Assembly: GCF_004135345.1 (NCBI RefSeq)
Contig: NZ_CP035495.1
Location: forward strand, 3,534,001-3,598,000
Reading direction: 5' to 3'
Length of the DNA stretch: 64,000 nucleotides
DNA from: Xylanimonas allomyrinae
Lineage (GTDB): Bacteria > Actinomycetota > Actinomycetes > Actinomycetales > Cellulomonadaceae
Shown: in pieces, positions 61,938 through 64,000 of the stretch
Position numbering within the stretch: position 1 is the stretch's first letter
Layout: the number at the start of each line of letters is the position of its first letter
Program-made: the position numbers and the translations under genes
Notes under the pieces: generated by a model
Seen by the model: the letters and a program-made list of their open reading frames with translations, nothing else
Database searches by the model: none
What the model was told of the DNA's origin: nothing

Positions 61938-62482
61938 ACAGCCCGGTGACCGAGGGCGCGGTCTGCGCGCTCCCGACGGCGGCACCCGCCGCCGCTCCCT
62001 CCGCCCGCACCTGGCGCGGGCCTGGCGCGCCGGAGCGGCTGGCGATCCTGCGTGCGACGCGCAGCGTGGCCATCGTCGGTGCGAGCGACAACCCGTCGCG
62101 CGCGAGCTACTTCGTGGCGACCTACCTGCTGTCGAGCTCGCCGTACGACGTGTACTTCGTCAACCCGCGCGCCGAGTCGATCCTCGGGCGGCCCGTCTAC
62201 CGTTCGCTCGCCGACCTTCCGGTGGCCCCCGACGTCGTCGACGTCTTCCGCCGGCACGACGACCTGCCGGGCGTCGCGCGCGAGGCCGTCGCGGTCGGGG
62301 CCAGGACGCTGTGGCTCCAGCTCGGTTCCTGGAACGAGGAGGCGGCGGCGATCGCCGAGGCGGCTGGGCTCGGCGTCGTCATGGACCGGTGCCTCAAGAT
62401 CGAGCACGCGCGGTTCCACGGCGGGCTGCACCTGGCGGGCTTCGACACGGGCGTCATCAGCAGCCGGCGCGCGCCGGCGTGA
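61934..62482 (+). CDS. CoA-binding domain protein (YccU-like)
   Basis: The 182-residue protein has a Rossmann-type CoA-binding domain: TRSVAIVGASDNPSRASYFVATYLLSS, YFVNPRAESILGRPVYRSLADLP, VVDVFRRHDDLPGVAREAVAVGA and a C-terminal MDRCLKIEHARF. The YccU family has no known catalytic role; genes like it commonly sit beside metY. The cysteine in DRCLKIEH is conserved in the family. ATG 61934 overlaps the metY stop. It is the last gene of the operon and is followed by a repeat array ending in a hairpin. Confidence 0.9.
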   Translation: MNSPVTEGAVCALPTAAPAAAPSARTWRGPGAPERLAILRATRSVAIVGASDNPSRASYFVATYLLSSSPYDVYFVNPRAESILGRPVYRSLADLPVAPDVVDVFRRHDDLPGVAREAVAVGARTLWLQLGSWNEEAAAIAEAAGLGVVMDRCLKIEHARFHGGLHLAGFDTGVISSRRAPA

Positions 62483-62495
62483 GCGAGGTCTGGTC

Positions 62496-62625
62496 CCGCG
62501 CCTGACGGTCCCGCGCCTGACGGTCCCGCGCCTGACGGTCCCGCGCCTGACGGTCCCGCGCCTGACGGTCCCGCGCCTGACGGTCCCGCGCCTGACGGTC
62601 CCGCGCCTGACGGCGCGGGACCGTC
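62496..62625 (+). terminator. 15-bp tandem repeat array ending in a 12-bp terminator hairpin
   Basis: Eight copies of CCGCGCCTGACGGTC (62496-62615), seven perfect. The last GACGGTCCCGCG (62594-62605) pairs perfectly with CGCGGGACCGTC (62614-62625) across an 8-base loop. Every copy holds the same left arm, so any can compete for the single right arm. It lies 13 bases after the operon's last stop. Confidence 0.8.
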
Positions 62626-62713
62626 GCGCGTTCGGGAGCTGGGCGGGGCCGACCGCGACGACGACGGTGTGCAGCTCGCGGGCGACCCGGCCAGAGGCCG
62701 CCGCCGGACGGCG

Positions 62714-63919
62714 TCACACACCCCCGCGCAGCGCCGTCACCGGCTCGATCGACGCAGCCTTGATCGCCGGGTACGCCCCGGCCACCAGCCCCACGACGGC
62801 ACCCAGCAGCGCGGACCCGAACGCCACCCGCAGGTCCAGGATCGGCGTCCAGTCACGCGCGGCGGACACCCCGACGACGACCAGCACGGCCAGCGCCGTC
62901 CCCATGAGCCCGCCGAGCAGACCCGTGGTGGCCGACTCGATCACGAACTGACCCGCGATCGCGCGCCGGGAGGCACCGAGCGCACGCCGCAGCCCGATCT
63001 CCGCGACGCGCTCGAGCACCGACAGCAACGTGACGTTCGCGATGCCCAGGCCGCCGACGACGAGCGCCACCCCGCCCAACGCCAGGAACAACGCGTTGAC
63101 GTCGGCTTGGACGTTGGCCTGGACCGAGGATCCGGTGGTCGGCGCCTGGACCTTGTACGCCTCCGGGTTGTTCGGGTCCAGGGCGATGGGAGCCTGGTGG
63201 GCGACGACGGCGCCCGCACCCGTCGCGATACGGATCTGCAGCTCGTCGGGCGAGCCGGCGCCGAGCTCCTGCCGCGCCGTCGACGCCGGCAGGATCACCG
63301 CGTCCTTGAGCGCGGGCACCCGGTGCATGCCGTCGATGATGCCGATGACGGTGTAGGCGACGTCGCCGATGAACACCGCAGGCTGCCGGTCGACGCGGTG
63401 GACGCCCAGCCGCTGCGCCGCACCGGCACCGAGGACGACGACGCGATCGGCGCGCGCGTCGTGCCCGGCGTCGAAGAACCTGCCGGTGACCACCTGCCCG
63501 CGCACGGCGTCGAGCAGCCCGGCGCTCGCGGCCATCACCTTGGGTGCGGCCTGCGCCGCGCTCGACGGGTCGTTGACCGGAGCGGTGGTCACGGCGGCCT
63601 GCCCGATGTCGACGGTCGTGACCGACCCGGCCGCGACGACGCCGGCGACCTGGCGCACGCGGTCCTCGCCGTCCCAGGGGAGCGCGGCGAGGTCCCGCTC
63701 CTCGCCCTTGAAACGTCCCTTGTCGGGCTTGACCACGACCTGGGTGGCCGCGACGGCGTCGAACTGCTTGGTGATCTGGCCGGCCGCGGTCTGCGCCAGC
63801 CCCACGGTGACCACGACGGCGCCGATCCCGAGCACGGTGCCCAGGACGGTCAGGAACAGCCGGGTGGGCCGGGTGCCGATGCCGTGCAGGGCCTCGGCCC
63901 ACAGGTCGCGCGGGCTCAC
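62714..63919 (-). CDS. MacB-like ABC transporter permease
   Basis: The 401-residue type VII permease has an N-terminal TM helix (LFLTVLGTVLGIGAVVVTVGLA), a large extracytoplasmic MacB_PCD domain (about 45-265: QITKQFDAVAATQVVVK, TTVDIGQAAVT, VVVLGAGAAQRLGV) and three C-terminal TM helices (FtsX domain: LALGGVALVVGGLGIANVTLLSVLERVAEIGLRRALGASRR, key part ERVAEIGLRRALGA). GTG 63919 overlaps the ATPase stop (GTGA), so it pairs with that protein. MacB-type systems work mechanically across the membrane on peptides, lipids or antibiotics; the substrate is unknown. Confidence 0.9.
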   Translation of the reverse strand: MSPRDLWAEALHGIGTRPTRLFLTVLGTVLGIGAVVVTVGLAQTAAGQITKQFDAVAATQVVVKPDKGRFKGEERDLAALPWDGEDRVRQVAGVVAAGSVTTVDIGQAAVTTAPVNDPSSAAQAAPKVMAASAGLLDAVRGQVVTGRFFDAGHDARADRVVVLGAGAAQRLGVHRVDRQPAVFIGDVAYTVIGIIDGMHRVPALKDAVILPASTARQELGAGSPDELQIRIATGAGAVVAHQAPIALDPNNPEAYKVQAPTTGSSVQANVQADVNALFLALGGVALVVGGLGIANVTLLSVLERVAEIGLRRALGASRRAIAGQFVIESATTGLLGGLMGTALAVLVVVGVSAARDWTPILDLRVAFGSALLGAVVGLVAGAYPAIKAASIEPVTALRGGV

Positions 63920-64000
63920 GCGATCTCCTCCAGACGTCCGTCCACGAGCCGCACGCGGCGGGCCGCGCGGGCCGAGACGGCCAGGTCGTGCGTGATGACG
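63916..64000 (-). CDS. ABC transporter ATP-binding protein, C-terminal end only
   Basis: Only the last 27 codons are in the window: VITHDLAVSARAARRVRLVDG and RLEEIA. VITHD contains the H-loop histidine and the rest is the usual end of a MacB/LolD-type ATPase. The stop overlaps the permease start. The remainder lies beyond the edge. Confidence 0.85.
   Translation of the reverse strand, partial: VITHDLAVSARAARRVRLVDGRLEEIA

Noticed and set aside
62496-62615. CRISPR array or coding repeat
   Set aside because: No spacers; the copies follow a stop codon and end in a terminator stem.

Overview
The window is a very GC-rich (by eye above 70 %), gene-dense chromosomal segment with strong G/C at third codon positions, many GTG starts, WhiB and GuaB3 proteins, a CIRCE element and the alr-tsaE-tsaB-rimI-tsaD-groES-whiB-guaB-guaB3-guaA gene order typical of Actinobacteria. 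The xfp-pta-ackA phosphoketolase set and the general gene content suggest Micrococcales, probably Cellulomonadaceae or Promicromonosporaceae. The genus cannot be fixed from the sequence alone. No prophage, insertion sequence, CRISPR array, rRNA or tRNA was seen.

Layout. 1-5.9 kb: secreted GDSL esterase (cut by the window edge), a 14-TM drug exporter with its divergent TetR repressor and a clean palindromic operator, glutathione peroxidase, RluA-type pseudouridine synthase and a PadR/HAAS regulator-membrane protein pair. 6-12.1 kb: alr and the t6A genes tsaE, tsaB, tsaD with rimI, interrupted by a rhodanese and a nitroreductase. 12.1-16.1 kb: YbdK-type ligase, LURP-one protein, SAM methyltransferase and an unknown protein. 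16.1-22.2 kb: CIRCE-controlled groES without groEL, a WhiD/WhiB3-like WhiB, a MerR-like regulator, guaB, an exonuclease and guaB3. 22.2-32 kb: semialdehyde dehydrogenase, DUF218 and DUF4031/HD proteins, then ackA, pta and xfp, which together turn sugar phosphates into acetyl-phosphate, ATP and acetyl-CoA. 32-38.7 kb: SURF1, a strikingly asymmetric heterodimeric ABC exporter, DUF3817 and guaA. 38.9-45.7 kb: envelope-stress-like module (PspC/LiaF-like membrane protein, PspC-fused histidine kinase, LuxR-type response regulator) and small membrane proteins. 45.8-53.9 kb: pcrA/uvrD helicase, a stand-alone Clp N-domain protein with a small autoregulated HTH gene, sucC-sucD, DUF6350 and purN. 53.9-62.5 kb: an organosulfur operon (ABC importer, acetyl-CoA synthetase, SfnG-type monooxygenase, O-acetylhomoserine sulfhydrylase, CoA-binding protein) headed by a 25-codon open reading frame with five cysteine codons and followed by a hairpin, which looks like a cysteine-responsive attenuator. 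62.7-64 kb: MacB-like ABC exporter, cut by the window edge.

Two window-wide patterns matter to any user. First, at least fifteen genes or gene segments, including normally indispensable ones (guaA, pcrA, sucC, pta), are broken by single-base losses, mostly in runs of G or C. Restoring one base per site gives whole-codon lengths, so these are most likely sequencing or assembly errors rather than pseudogenes. Second, at least twelve genes carry a TANNNT-like -10 hexamer 6-8 bases before the start codon, meaning that their mRNAs are probably leaderless; this helps fix several starts.

The strongest candidates for undescribed biology are the poly-cysteine leader of the organosulfur operon, the ABC pair whose two ATPase domains have lost exactly complementary motifs, and the HTH/Clp-N gene pair with a double operator covering both promoter hexamers.
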